Source: Piliocolobus tephrosceles (Eukaryota; Chordata; Mammalia; Primates; Cercopithecidae). Taken from it: a stretch of DNA of 64,000 nucleotides. Every line of letters starts with the position of its first letter. Positions within the stretch are counted from its first letter, which is position 1. A model generated the notes under the pieces. It saw only the letters and a list, made by a program, of their open reading frames with translations. It did not search any database and was not told the DNA's origin. Positions 22,761 to 34,896 of this stretch are shown here, piece after piece. The position numbers and the translations under genes were made by a program. Location of the stretch: contig NC_045436.1 in assembly GCF_002776525.5 (NCBI RefSeq), positions 103,436,414 to 103,500,413 on the forward strand. Direction: 5' to 3'.

Positions 22761-25534
22761 TATAGTCCTCCTTTGTCTTATTTTGCCTATTTCTTTGTCA
22801 TTTTATTTTTTTCTCTGAGAAACTTCTCTCCTAAGAAAGCTATTACATCATTATTCCAATAATTATTCTTTATTTTTTAAAACATTTCAAGGAAAACTCA
22901 ACTAGAACACATTTAGAGAAGCAGAAACCAACTGCAAGTTCTTTCTTCAAGAACTGTTCGTTAAAGATTTGCCAATCTTTCTTTCTCAACCACATTTCCC
23001 AAAAGTTTGGACTTTGGCCATAGAAGTTCACTTCAGTCTAAAATTTGGCATGTCTGACAGAGAAGACTTCAAATTTGCCAATTTGGCTGATATCCCTTTG
23101 AATAACAAGTAGAGAAATAGGACAAATTTAGAGCGAAAAATCTGTAACTCATGGCATTATTCAGAGAGATAATTCATTTCATAGGATAATGAATCTATAG
23201 GAAATCAACCCTAAAACACAGTAGAGTTATTTTCAGATAGGTTTTTACAAAAGCCTAAAATATGCATACAAATATAGTTTGTAAGCAAATATAAGTAAGT
23301 AATACACAAAGACCTGAGACACTCAATTTTATTGAAAATTCTTGTTTTATTATTTTTATATGATTTTCCTTGGTTTCATAGGATATTTCAGTATAAAGCA
23401 AAAGTAAAAATAAAACAAAATGAAAATTTCTACGTATATATAGATACATACGGAAAAATTATCAGGACATACAGCGCACATATGGATAAACTATATTAGT
23501 AACACACACACAAATGTGTATGTATGCATGTAGCACTAGAATAATGGCAAAGAGCTTGCTAGAGACTTTTGTGAGTTCTGTTGGAAATCATTATGGACAG
23601 ATGAGATTAAAATATGTAATCCCCTCCTACTCACTGATAATCTCAGGATAGTTAGATTTCAGTTAGCTATCCATAAAGACAGAAACTTATTGGGTTTGTA
23701 AGCATCATCTTTATGATAGATTTTCAGACGTGGCAATTGAAATAATTTTATAGAGAAAGCCAATCTAGAATAAATATGCCTTATGATGATCTTCTGCCAG
23801 GTAGGCCCACAGACTGCTGAGGGTTCTATACACGTTACCAACCACATTTCTGCAATCCTTGCTGCCTCCTATGCATTCCGACAAATAAAACCAATCTGTT
23901 GTAACATCCCAAATTCTCATGTTAAACAATTACACAACTGAAAAACTGAAAAATATTATCTTCTCATTCCCACTTGCAAAGATAAATTAATTGTTATGCT
24001 ATCGCTGAATAACCCCAATAATGCAAATATTGATGAAAGTAATCTGATACAGAACCCACATTATCACAGAAGTACAGAAGCATTTGCCTGGAAATGCCAC
24101 CCTGATGTCAAGGGCACATCAACAAAGCCCCAGTGACCAGGATGAATGGCACAGACACTGGATTCTCAATGTAGTGCTTTGTGTTTCCAGCTCTGTCTTC
24201 AAAGACACATTTGGAACACTTCTCTTCACACTCCATAAGATGACTTAGAATTATAAAACCTAATTTAGCAGCGATTACATACTGTATTAATAATTCAGGG
24301 AGCATCTTTTCAAATGATCTAGTTGCATACTATATTTATCTCCATAATTACAGAAGCAAGCTCGAATTTCCTATAATTGTTTTTGAAAGGACAACCTTCA
24401 GATTCCATATTACACAGTCTTAAACTTCTTAGGCTTTGTTCTTCAAAAGCCATTATGTCATACGCACTGCATGTGAAACAGATGATTTAGAATAGCAATG
24501 TTGGAGAAGAGGTTTTATCCATTACTTTCTGGTCTTGAGGACATGGCTCTCTCTAAAACAGTATTGAAAATATCCATCTATATTACTTGAGAAGTTCTTC
24601 ACCAAAAGATGAAACCTCCTTGCAGCTAGCAGACTGAATGGAAAAGTAGACCTCTAGCATTACTGGAGATAAAGAGTCAACCACCAGTTCAATACCATGC
24701 TGATTTAAAAGCCAACATGAGCTATCGTCTGAGAATAAATCGGAAAAGAAATTTCCTCTACTGATACTTCAAAGACTTTGTAACATCTGGAATCTGGTTC
24801 TATACAGGGTATTCCACTAAGAAGTAAGAATAAAGGGATTTTAATAAGGCAAAGAAGATTCAGGTTTCTTACAATATGTTCTCCCTGGAGGGAAACAAAT
24901 AACACATTGCATCTGACTAACCTTTCTGCACTTCAGCGGCATTAATTAACATTTAGTCATGGATTCCATCATGAGCCAGATGAACTTAGTACTACAGCTG
25001 TTTTCATCGAGGGGAAAATATGCCTTTCCATTTTAGATTCCCAGCATTGATAAATATGGGAAAAAGACATTTTATTGACTGTTTTGTGGCAGCATTATTG
25101 ATAAGAACTCCATATTACTTCCCCAAATAAATTCACATCAACCCTAGACTGTGATCAAATCAATATCAATATTACATAAACTGGGTCAGCCGGAGCCAAT
25201 ACTATAAAAACCAGATTCCTACCTCCCTTTTTCTTACATTGAGGGATAAGGAAAGGTTGAAGAACTGATCAAAAAGGTAGGTATCATGGCCTTGGAGGAA
25301 TTGTTGCTGGGTGAGTCAAAGATTTTAGTGAAGATCAGGTACACTAAGAGGAATGAATACAGATGACTAGGAAAAACGAACGGATGTTTCAAAAGTTTAA
25401 CTGCAGGATTTGATGTCTTGGCAGAGCTGTCTTCAGCTCTACCAGCGAAACATGTGGAAGTGGTTGGTTGGGAGCAAAGCTGAGGTACAGAACTGTAATA
25501 CTTGGTCAGTATTACAAGTATTAAGGAGTAAGAG

Positions 25535-25570
25535 TTTTTGTTTTGTTTTGTTTTGCTTTGCTTTGCTTTT
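25535..25570. repeat. (TTTTG)n/(CTTTG)n microsatellite
   Basis: About seven pentanucleotide units, 0.4 kb from the exon's donor side. Confidence 0.9.
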
Positions 25571-25970
25571 AGCAAAACCTCCGTTAAGATGCAATTTTGT
25601 GAGGAAATATGTCAGTGACTCCACTGGGCAAAGCATTCAACCTCTAACACCTTGTCAAATTTCATATCACAAGAGCACTATAAAATCAAATTCACTTCAA
25701 GAGTCCTGAACAAATACTGTGTCATGACTTGTGGTCAACTATGGAGTCTCATGGACCAAGGAAAATCCAGTAGTTACATGGTCAGAGTATGTGTGTGTGA
25801 GTGCATTCATTTGTACTAGTATATAAACCTGCAGTTATTATCTGTGTCAATACTAACCAAACCTCAAATTAAGGTTCTCAGTCATGATTCAAAAAAGAAT
25901 GAAATCTGTCTGACCTATCTTCACCTTTACCAACACAGGATGACAATAATTTAATCAGACTAGGAAAATA

Positions 25971-25976
25971 TCTTAC
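25971..25976 (-). other. 5' splice site (donor) of the ARHGAP24 exon
   Basis: On the minus strand the exon ends CCAG and the intron begins gtaaga, a near-consensus donor. It fixes the low-coordinate edge of the exon and leaves one base of a split glycine codon. Confidence 0.85.
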
Positions 25977-26064
25977 CTGGAACTACTTCAAAAAGGAACT
26001 TCCCTGGGTTCTCTTCATTGCAGGGATGCTCAAAAACTTTATTTCCAGACAGGAAAATAGCACC
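25977..26064 (-). CDS. ARHGAP24: Internal coding exon of ARHGAP24 (FilGAP), part of PH domain
   Basis: This 88-nt exon reads on the minus strand from GGT to CCA plus one base, so it starts in phase 0 and ends in phase 1. It is open throughout and includes the residues HPCNEENPGKFLFEVVP, which I recognise from the N-terminal pleckstrin-homology domain of ARHGAP24, about residues 61-90. It is bounded by AG at the acceptor and GTAAGA at the donor. ARHGAP24 is a cytoplasmic RhoGAP that stimulates GTP hydrolysis on Rac (and Cdc42), binds filamin A and acts in cell spreading and podocyte shape; its PH domain contributes to membrane targeting. The closest paralogues I remember, ARHGAP22 and ARHGAP25, diverge strongly over this stretch. 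Three residues differ from the human protein as I remember it (Thr to Ala, Pro to Ser, Ser to Phe in the first 11 codons); I cannot verify that here. The exons before (higher coordinates) and after (lower coordinates) were not found, so the flanks should be large introns. A decayed duplicate exon is possible but less likely given the intact splice sites. Confidence 0.9.
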
Positions 26065-26080
26065 CTGTGAACACAAATAC
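26065..26080 (-). other. 3' splice site (acceptor) of the ARHGAP24 exon
   Basis: On the minus strand the intron ends with a T-rich run (attt gtgttcacag) just before GGT. The tract is only moderately pyrimidine-rich, but the CAG and the reading frame agree. Confidence 0.8.
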
Positions 26081-26299
26081 TCAAAACATCAACATCATCG
26101 GATAGCAAACATTATATATCATCATTATAATCAGTGAATATCCAAGGTGTATCTATAACCCAGTAATACAGTAAGATGCATCAGCCTCTTTTATATTCCA
26201 AATAATCAAAAATTATGTGCCAGAATCATATTCACTCCAGATTTAACGAATACTTGTTGAGCATTTAATATGTATAAGACTAATATATATGTTAGCTGC
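26081..26299 (-). other. Intron just upstream of the ARHGAP24 exon
   Basis: Short AT-rich stretch on the acceptor side of the exon, with no repeat recognised. Confidence 0.5.
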
Positions 26300-26470
26300 T
26301 AGATTCATCTTAAGCACCAATTTATTAAACACATTCTGTGTGCCAGAAATTTTACCAAGTATTCTACCCACAACGTATTATTTAATTGTTAGTATAATCT
26401 TACGATGTAGTTATTCTTTTTCCCATTTTATAGCTGTGCAAACAAGGGAGACTTAGACAAAGTTGTGATA
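26300..26470 (-). mobile_element. MIR SINE, reverse
   Basis: Reversed MIR order: attaaacacattctgtgtgcc, ttatttaattgttagtataa, tcttacgatgtagttattc, and cccattttatagctgtgcaa. It ends about 60 bp before an Alu T run. Confidence 0.82.
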
Positions 26471-26530
26471 AGCCTTGATAAGCCTTCTCTTATCTCTTCA
26501 CTCTTCTCTTTCTTTGCTCTCTCTCTCTTT

Positions 26531-26562
<32 letters not shown>

Positions 26563-26861
26563 TTGTTGTTGTTTGTTTTTTGAGATGGAGTTTTGCTCTT
26601 GTCACCCAGGTGGGAGTGTAATGGCGCAATCTCAGCTCACTGCAACCTCTGCCCCCTGGGTTCAAGCAATTCCACTGTCTCAGCCTCTTGAGTAGCTGGG
26701 ATTACAGGCACCTGCCACCATACCCAGCTAAATTTTGTATTTTTAGTAGAGACGGGGTTTCAACATGTTGGCCAGGATAGTCTTGAACTCCTGACCTCAG
26801 GTGATCCACCGCCTTGGCTTCCCAAAGTGCTGGGATTACAGGCATGAGCCACCACGCCCAG
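26531..26861 (-). mobile_element. Alu (S-type), reverse
   Basis: Complete reverse Alu with a T run of about 31, then a TTG-rich tail, ending at accacgcccagc. It lies 0.47 kb from the acceptor of the exon. Confidence 0.94.
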
Positions 26862-27089
26862 CTATCCTTTCTCTATCTTTACATTTCTCTCTTTAGTGGA
26901 TCATTTCATTCAGTGCTGAGATATATTTAAAATTCTGTGCCATTTAAAAAAATTGCTTTTGACTTCCCACTATCATTCTATTTTTTTCTTTGCCTATTGT
27001 CTATACTGAATCTATTTCCTCACTGTATCCACTGCAGCCTGGTTGATGCACCCAGCATTCCACTTACATGACTCTCACAACCTACATGT

Positions 27090-28002
27090 TTGATAACGTT
27101 CACTTTTCAGTGACTTGACTTTCCAGTAGTGTTCATCACTATTGACCACTTTTTCCCTGAAGCACCTTCTTTCCTTGTTTCTTGGTTTTTTCTAGGTTTT
27201 CCCCTAATTTCTCTGTTGTCTGACTCTAACTGACCTTTAAATATTAGAGTTTTTAAAAAGATTTATCCAATAATTTCTTCTCTTCTGACTCTAGTACTCT
27301 CTTTCTCCAGCCTATCTCATCCATGTCTATGACTTCAATAACCAACTGTAAGCCAATGAATATCAGAGTAATATTTCTAACCTAGGACACTCTGAGCTTC
27401 AGATACATTCAAAAGCTTATTTGACATTTCCACTTGGGTATTTCAAAGTCATCTCAAACTCAACTTAGTCAAATTAAAATGCAAGTAAATCTGGCTCTCA
27501 TTATGTATTCCCCAGCTCAGTGACTGATACCCTCTTCTATTCAGTTGCAAAAGCCAGAAATGTATAAATCATTATCTCTACTACCTATCTCTACTACCAC
27601 CACTCTCTAATTTCAGGCAACTATTATCTCTCGTCTTGAATTTTTCAAATGCCCCCTCACTGAATTCTCCACAATATTCTAACATCTTTCAATCCATTTT
27701 TATTTTTCTTATTGCAGCTGGAGTGTTTTTAGAAATAAAACTTTGGCCAGGCGCGGTGGCTCACGCCTGTAATCCCGGCACTTTGGGAGGCCGAGACCAT
27801 CCTGGCTAACACGGTGAAACCCCGTCTCTACTAAAAAATACAAAAAATTAGCCTGGCATAGTGGCTGGCAGGCGCGTGTAGTCCCAGCTACTTCGGAGGT
27901 TGAGGCATGAGAATGGCGTGAACCCGGGAGGCAGAGCTTGCAGTGAGCCGAGATCTCGCCACTGCCCTCCAGCCTGGGCGACAGAGCAAGATTCCATCTC
28001 AA

Positions 28003-28033
<31 letters not shown>

Positions 28034-28560
28034 CAAAACAAACAAACAAACAAAAAACACTTTGATCTTGCAACTTTCCTGCTTAAAAATCTTCCACGGC
28101 TTTCATTTGCTTTAGGAAAAAGGTCGAGGTGGTCTGGCTCCACCCACATCTGTAAGTTAATGTTTCTGCTCTTAAACTTTGTTGCTTTCTATGGCTTTCT
28201 ATCATCCAGCAACTACCCTTCTATAAATGGCAGCATACTCCCATCTACCTTAGGACAACATTCTCTCCCTGGTAATTTTATATTATTTTTAAGATATACT
28301 TCTCTTAAAATATACTTTTTAAGATATACTACATTTAAAATATACTTGCATAGATTCTTGAATTTTTCCTGGACTGATTTACCATTGTATATAGTTATGT
28401 TATTTGTAAGATGAATTGATTAAAGTCCATCTCCCTCATTAAACTGTAAGGGAAAAATAATATGTGTTTTGCTCCCTAATTTACTACCAATGCTAAGCAT
28501 TTTGCCTGGCATATAGTTAATGTCTAAAAATGTGTATTGTTGAGTGAATGGGAACTGTTA
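27090..28560 (+). mobile_element. LINE-2, reverse-transcriptase 3' end plus UTR, forward
   Basis: Follows LINE-2 order for about 1.15 kb excluding the Alu: catcactattgaccactttt, ttgacatttccacttgggta, actattatctctcgtcttga, tttcctgcttaaaaatcttc, and the 3' end gcctggcatatagttaatg followed by ttgttgagtgaatg. The frame is broken and I see no polymerase YADD motif. Confidence 0.8.
27745..28058 (+). mobile_element. AluY, forward, with left-arm deletion, inside LINE-2
   Basis: Starts ggccaggcgcggtggctc with well-kept CpGs. About 35 bases after gggaggccgaga are missing. The tail is (CAAAA)n then (CAAA)n. Target site about aaactttg/acactttg. It splits the LINE-2 copy. Confidence 0.94.
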
Positions 28561-29739
28561 ACATAATGAAGCCAGTGTTAAAAACTAAGTGTGCTGAACT
28601 CAAAAGCCCATGCTCTTGTCCACTGTATCATGTTGTCCATTTTTCCCAGCTCAAAAAATAGTACTATTTAGCTAAAGTAGTATTTTACTCAATTTTCAAC
28701 CTACTTGGTCTGGCACAGAAAATTATAGTCCTCAGCCATTTCTCTCCTTCTGGGCTTAGACTGATAAAGCATAGCACTCTCCAACCAAAACCCAAGAAAT
28801 TGTACCTTAGAAGTATCCCTCTCCCTCCATGCCTTACAAGGTGAGGTATTGGAGAAATTCCCTTTGTTCTTCTCTAGGAAGTACCTTTTCCTGCTTTTTT
28901 TTTTTTTTAAATCATACCTAGTTTTCTCTGGCCTATAGATCCCATTTCCCATTTTGTTTCCCTATCTTTGAAGTAATTTTTAAAAATTGCTAAATACTTT
29001 GAAGATACTCATTGTAGTAAAGACCTTTTATTACATAAATGTAATCTATATGGTTTCTACATAATGTGGTAAAAATAATTGTTTCAATTAAGAATTTATT
29101 CTACTTACTGAAATGACTTTGCGAAGTAATTCATTTTGTGATTTATCTCAGTTTTAGAACATAGCATCTAATATTCATTTTATCCACATGTGTGTTTGTG
29201 TGTGTATGTATAGCTCCTGTTTAATTCTATATCTTCAGGCTCTACTTAAGATCTTGAATTGTACTTGTGCCATATAAGTTGAATTCAAGCAACACTCTGG
29301 CATAAATGCTACCTCCATGAAATCTTAAGCTATCACATTTGTTAATTTAAAAACTCCAAGTAATGCTATCCTTTGTTGTCTTTTTTGTACATGTGAAACA
29401 GCTACTTCTGGCTGAAATTTTTATTAACATTTTCTTATTTGACATTATATAAATTGTATATTTTGACAAGTTTTTCAAACAAATTATAACATAAAAATAG
29501 TAGTTTAAATATCAACAGACAAAGTTTAGGGCAGGATATGATCTAATTGACAAACATTCACTGTGGTTAATTTACTAAGTCATTCAGTAAATAAAATAAA
29601 GTCCTTTAACTGCAATTGTTAACTTGATCACATTGTATAGAGTCCATTCTGTAAAGTCCATAACTAAGGGAAATGTCTTAATTGTGATAGTTATTTTCAA
29701 AGCGTTTAGCAATGTTTACAGTGTTGAAAATGCAGGTAA
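28561..29739. other. Unassigned AT-rich sequence
   Basis: Its first 90 bp (aaaagcccatgctcttgtcc) look like a reverse MIR 5' end. The rest is not recognised. A T run lies at 28899-28909. Confidence 0.4.
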
Positions 29740-30170
29740 ACAAAAAAAATCTCTAATTTACCCACTACAGATAACCAATGTTAACACCATATAAATTCTC
29801 CCATACTTTTATTTATTTATGCATGTGTGTATAAACATACAGAGCAATTTTTGCAAAACAGTAATCAAAATAAAAAGATATTTGTTATCTGCTTCAAAAC
29901 TTAAAAAGTCATGTATTGTTATTATGCCAAATGTAAGTCATCTACATCATTTTAAAAAGCTGAATTCTATAGTACTTGCTTGAGTATACATACTTTTATG
30001 TCCTCTACTGCTGTAATATGTTTATAATTTTTGTCTTATAAGGAAAATTTTATGTTATAAAGAACACAAAGAACATACATGAAGCTAAGTCTTTGAGCTT
30101 TTCCCTAATGTATCCCTTTAGGGCAAATACCTAAGAGAGAAATTAGCCATTAAAAAGTGTGCACTGCTTG
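29740..30170 (-). mobile_element. Very old L1-like fragment, reverse
   Basis: Phrases such as acagataaccaatgttaaca and gggcaaatacctaagagag fit a reversed ancient L1 3' region, at low identity. Confidence 0.45.
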
Positions 30171-30269
30171 TTTGTGTGAGTTGGTCAATTCTTCCATAGC
30201 TGCTCTAAATTAACCAAAGAAGCAATGAACTAATAAACAAATACAACTCGGGTGCCCAATCTAACTCAA

Positions 30270-30960
30270 AAAGTAATATGCTGACAGACTACCATGTCTC
30301 AGACATTGCTTCTTTAAATATCTCAGGTGCTGTGAAGTGTGTGAAAGAAATAAATCATAAACTCTTTACTCTCAGTACAAGAATAACACAGTACATAATT
30401 TTAAAACAAATGAGTGTGACAGTATTTAGAAAATCAAGTAAATATAATAAAAGTTTAAGAAGACAGTGTCATAAGGGCAGGCTGATTAGTTAGGAAACAG
30501 TATATAAAGGAAATGGTTTCAAGAGGAAGATAGGGTTTTAAGATTTAGTGGCCAAGGGGTAATCTTTCAAAGTGGAGGAAATAACATCAACCAAAGCAGA
30601 AATTAGAACCATATGTGCAGAGCACATTAGAATAAGCAAAAGACCCATGTGGAGGAATAATTAGGAAGTGAAGATTGTTGGTTACATGTGCTGAGGATGT
30701 GTTGTAGAAATTCTAAGCCTAGGCAGAGGATGTTACACTTGATATCTGTAGCAGCTGAGAGCCAGGGTAGGTTCTTGAGCAAAGCAGATGGAGATTTAAT
30801 GATACCACACTCTTAAAAGTTTGTTATCATAAAGCAATTAATTTGACATAAGAGGGTAAGGTCAGGAAAGGTGTTGGCAGTAGAAATGGCATATATTTGC
30901 ATTACAGATACATTATTATATATTGTTAAGGAACATGTACAGAAACTAGCCATAGCTTAA
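30270..30960 (-). mobile_element. LINE-2 3' portion, reverse
   Basis: Reversed LINE-2 order is recognisable in ccaaagcagaaattagaacc, tatgtgcagagcacattaga, tgagagccagggtaggttct, and gagcaaagcagatggagat. Diverged and open to reassignment. Confidence 0.6.
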
Positions 30961-32304
30961 GCAGGAAACAAAGAAGGAAGAGTAAAAGATGACTTCAATT
31001 TTTCTCTATATCTAGAAGAATATTACCCATGTTAGAAATGGGAATTAAGAAGATTTAAGCTCCATAAGGCCCACACACTTCAGCCAAAACCACGTGGTAT
31101 TTTAAAATTCTCTCTTAGTAGATATGATGGATATTCTCTGTTTTCCCAAATATTCTCTCCACTCCTTACTCTATTCCATACTCTAAGAGATTAATCTCTG
31201 TAAATTCCATAAACCAAGCTCACTTGATCTCTGACTTCAGGTTAGGTTAGAGAGGCTACATCAGGATGTCAGAAGAGCACAAGAGAGACAGGTCAAGATA
31301 TTTATTCACCTGTTTCCTTCCATGCTAGTTGCAACATGGTCCTACTTGTACTGGGGTAAATCTTAATGTCACAGGCTTCCCCAAATTCCAGGAGAGCTAA
31401 GAGTGGTCAGGGGTTCCTCTCTGTTTTTCACCCCAGGGTGTTTTACCTATCCATTGGTTTTCATTAACCTTTCCAACACGTGGTAATTTTTTTTTTTTTT
31501 TTTAATCACACACTCTTCAATTATCCCTTTTGTGACAAAGCTATCAATTACTTGCTGGAGTACTGAGTGACAAAAGAACCAGGGTGCAAGTGTCTTGAGT
31601 TTTCTAAGTAAGGGCATGTCATTGCTGATGTTCAATATACCTCATGGCAAACTTTGGATGATCAGAGAGAAGAGGCTCAAGTACAACAAGGAAATGTAAC
31701 CTTTTCCATAAGAGTTCAGCACATATGGCAATAATTTCATGACAATAATTAACCAGCACATTCAAAGTGGAATCATACATATTTTTATTCCCAATAAGAA
31801 ATATTCCTTTTAAAATGAATCTTTAAAACTTCAAAATGAAATATGATAAACAAAATCTTTTACAGTTTGACAGCTAAGAGTTGGCAAAAGTGACATAATT
31901 CGTAACCATACTAGTAGTTTGCTGTCAGCTAAAATTACTATTAAAAAGAAAACTCATATCTAGTTAATACCAGATCACTGAGCCAAAACCACATAAGATT
32001 GGGGTAAGGCTAGATGCTGTTGAAAATAGGCACAGGAATCTTATTCTTTGGAATTTGGAATGGAAAAAGACATGCATGTGCAATAGCTCTGTTAGTTTAA
32101 TAAGTGCAATGTTGAGATTTTTTTCCAACATAAACAATGACTATGAGCATCACAATGAACTAGCAAAATCTCAGCTTGACAATATATGTCCATTTTTAAT
32201 AAGATTAGACAGAGGTTTGAAAGTGAGATCAAGGGGAAATAAATATTATTCAACAGGTTTTATTAAAACAATACATTGGTTCAATTTTTTTCTTTATAGC
32301 AAGT
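30961..32304. other. Unassigned sequence
   Basis: A T run of 17 at 31488-31504 is the only clear repeat. The surrounding 31200-31620 has the look of an old LTR or DNA element, but I cannot name one. Confidence 0.35.
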
Positions 32305-32450
32305 AATTTCATTAACTTATTAAATAAATATTAACATTAATTAAACAACATGTAGCAAGTCACAGGCCCTGTCCTAGGCACAGAGAACATAAAGGTGAGA
32401 AAGGCCAATAGAGTCTTTGCACTCCTATATCCAAAAATTACTCAGGGAAG
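32305..32450 (-). mobile_element. LINE-2 3' end fragment, reverse
   Basis: taaataaatattaacattaa followed by caggccctgtcctaggcaca and gagtctttgcactcctata fits the reversed LINE-2 tail. Confidence 0.55.
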
Positions 32451-32589
32451 ACAGAAAATTGAAAAAAAGGTATTACATATTAAGGCCCTGTTATGAAAAG
32501 AAAACAGGACACTGTACACTTATGAAAAATATTAAATTATAACCATAACCGTTCTGACTATATAATAATTTCCTGATAACAATAAATTT

Positions 32590-32815
32590 TGTGATTAAGT
32601 AAAACTATTCTAGAGTCAAACTACCTAGGTTCAGGTTCCCATTAACACCTTTTAGTCACACGACTTCAGGCAAAACATTTCTCCCCCTTCCTCAGGTTCT
32701 TCATCTGTAAAACGGGATAAAAATAGATCCTACTTCATGGCATCATCGTTAGCTAATACATGCGAAGTTTGTAGAAAAATGCCTGGTACACAGTATTTAT
32801 TATTTTAATATTTAA
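32590..32815 (+). mobile_element. MIR SINE, near full-length, forward
   Basis: ctagagtcaaactacctagg, cacacgacttcaggcaaaac, ctcaggttcttcatctgtaa, and aatgcctggtacacagtatt follow MIR order from start to 3' end. Confidence 0.88.
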
Positions 32816-33087
32816 AAATCTAATATACCAGACCTTTAAGCTATTTGGGGCCCATATTTTGCTAATCCTCAAAAAATGAAATGATTGTAGTAAAGTTTCA
32901 ATATATATCTGCTGGTATTATTACATAGGTGAGTAAACAGAGAGATAAACTAACTAGAAACTTTGAAGTCAGTTTTTACTACCATGTTTGCAAGGCTAGA
33001 CTGGTTAGTAAAACAAACCTCTAATTAGCAATCTAATAATAAATACCATAGCATTTGATGTTGATAAGGATGATTAGTGATATTTCT

Positions 33088-33215
33088 TGACTATTACTTT
33101 GCTAAACACTTTGCATGTAATTTATGTCATTAATTCACCAAATTACTCTGTAACATAGGTATTTCTCTTTTTATAAATGAGAAAAATAAAGCTCAGGGAA
33201 CAACAGGCAGACTCT
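33088..33215 (-). mobile_element. MIR SINE, reverse
   Basis: ctaaacactttgcatgtaat, ctctgtaacataggtatttc, and ataaatgagaaaaataaagc are reversed MIR blocks. Confidence 0.75.
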
Positions 33216-34494
33216 GGCATGATAAATTCTTAACACATATTTGTGAATAAAAAGTAATGGAATAAATGCAAACTGCTTTAAGGATTTACCTTTAGCTATT
33301 AAGCCAATTTATGTTCCTCTTTCTAATCAATGACTGCTATTAAAGCAGTTTGGGGAAGTTTTATAAATAGTTATCAAGTTTCTTCTTAGCCTCTGAAATT
33401 AGTTACATAGATTCCCGGGGTACCGCCAGGGGCAGAAAAGAGATGGGAAGACTTGCAAATTGGTAACCATTTTGGAATCTACCCTAGTAATTCTGATGCA
33501 TAATTTTTTGGGGGGAACACTGACCTAAGCATTGTTATAAATTTCCTTATAGAAAACTGTAGCATACTACCAATAAAGGTGTACACACTGTAGAATGTAC
33601 AATATTCTCAGTTAATAAAAACACAAAAGCAAGGAAAACATGTAATATTTCCAAATCATTATTTAAATTAAAAATGACAAATATAATAGTATGAGACTGT
33701 TTTATAATTAGCAAATAAATAGAAACAAATTATTTATACAGATTTCTCATCTTGCTGTTTTATATTGTAAACTGCAGATCTACACTTGAGGAGCATTATC
33801 ATTCTGGGCTCATTTAATTTTAAAGCATTTTCATTATATTATTTAATATTACAGGTATTCAGATCTAGGAGACTAGCAGGAGAGCATTCATTTTGATAGA
33901 GAAAAATATATGTAGTATTTTGAGTGTTCCTGATATAACTCATTTTAAAACATTTAACCCTTTCTTTTTCAGACAAGGATCCTTTACCCCATGTGAATTT
34001 CCACACTGGACAGAACACAAGAACATGAATTTCTTCTCAGATAGAGTTTTCCTGCATGACCATTCTTCTTGGGAGCATAGCCATCGCCAGTCTAGCTACC
34101 CTGGGGTCACTTCTTTTTTTAACATGTTTTGATTCATTGGAGAATAGAGACATTCCTCAACTGTGAGAGGAGGCACATTGGAAATGAGGGAAAGAAAGAC
34201 TTGATTATGAAACCAAAAGTCTAGAATCATACTCTCAAAATTGTAAGAGACCTAGAAATTACCTTTCTTAATATACATCTATTATATGAACCACTCTGTA
34301 ATATTACAGGCATTCGGCATTTGTCTGGAACATCCCACTACCTTTCTTGAGGTGCTCTTTGTTATTTTCAAAAAATTTTAATTGAGACAAAAACTAATGC
34401 AAATGTTGACACAAAACTACCCGCCAACAATTTCCATTCCAAGTTCCTCCACTTGGAGTGCCTTTTCCCACCCTGAATTGTAATAAGCAACATC
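33216..34494. other. Unassigned AT-rich sequence
   Basis: No gene or repeat recognised. The open frame at 33893-34132 (+) has no known domain. Confidence 0.4.
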
Positions 34495-34640
34495 TACAGA
34501 GGTTTACTATATGCCAGAACTATTGTCATCTTACAGAAGGAATGGTAAAGCACCAGTAAGTTGAGGAGCATGCAGCTGATAAAGTCAGAGACACAATTGA
34601 TCTTGAGGAGTCCAAGCTCCACTTCCTTAACTAGATCATT
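34495..34640 (-). mobile_element. MIR SINE, reverse
   Basis: aggtttactatatgccagaa, tcatcttacagaaggaatgg, and agtccaagctccacttcctt follow reversed MIR order. Confidence 0.6.
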
Positions 34641-34896
34641 TGTGAAGGGAGATGTCCTGTGATTTAATGACTCCTTCACTTATTCATTTGTTCATCAAAC
34701 ATAGATGCAGGACATTGAAAATGCCAACATGCTTAGAAAAAAATGAAACTGTTAATATAGGTTATTTTTGGATAGTCAGGTTATTGATGATTTTTATTTT
34801 GCTAAATTTTTCTATTTAAATTTTGTTTTTAAATAATGAGTACATATTACTTGTGCACTAAGAAAAACATAGAAATATGTTTGTATTAATTAGTGA

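Larger units (their letters stand above)
22761..25976 (-). other. Putative ARHGAP24 intron downstream of the exon
   Basis: 3.2 kb with no recognised Alu, L1 or LTR. The only simple repeats are a CA/GT patch near 23510 and (TTTTG)n at 25535-25570. The following ARHGAP24 exon is not visible here. Confidence 0.5.

Noticed and set aside
27709..28149. 146-codon reverse open frame
   Set aside because: Mostly the complement of an AluY; Alu-derived frames are common and not evidence of a gene.
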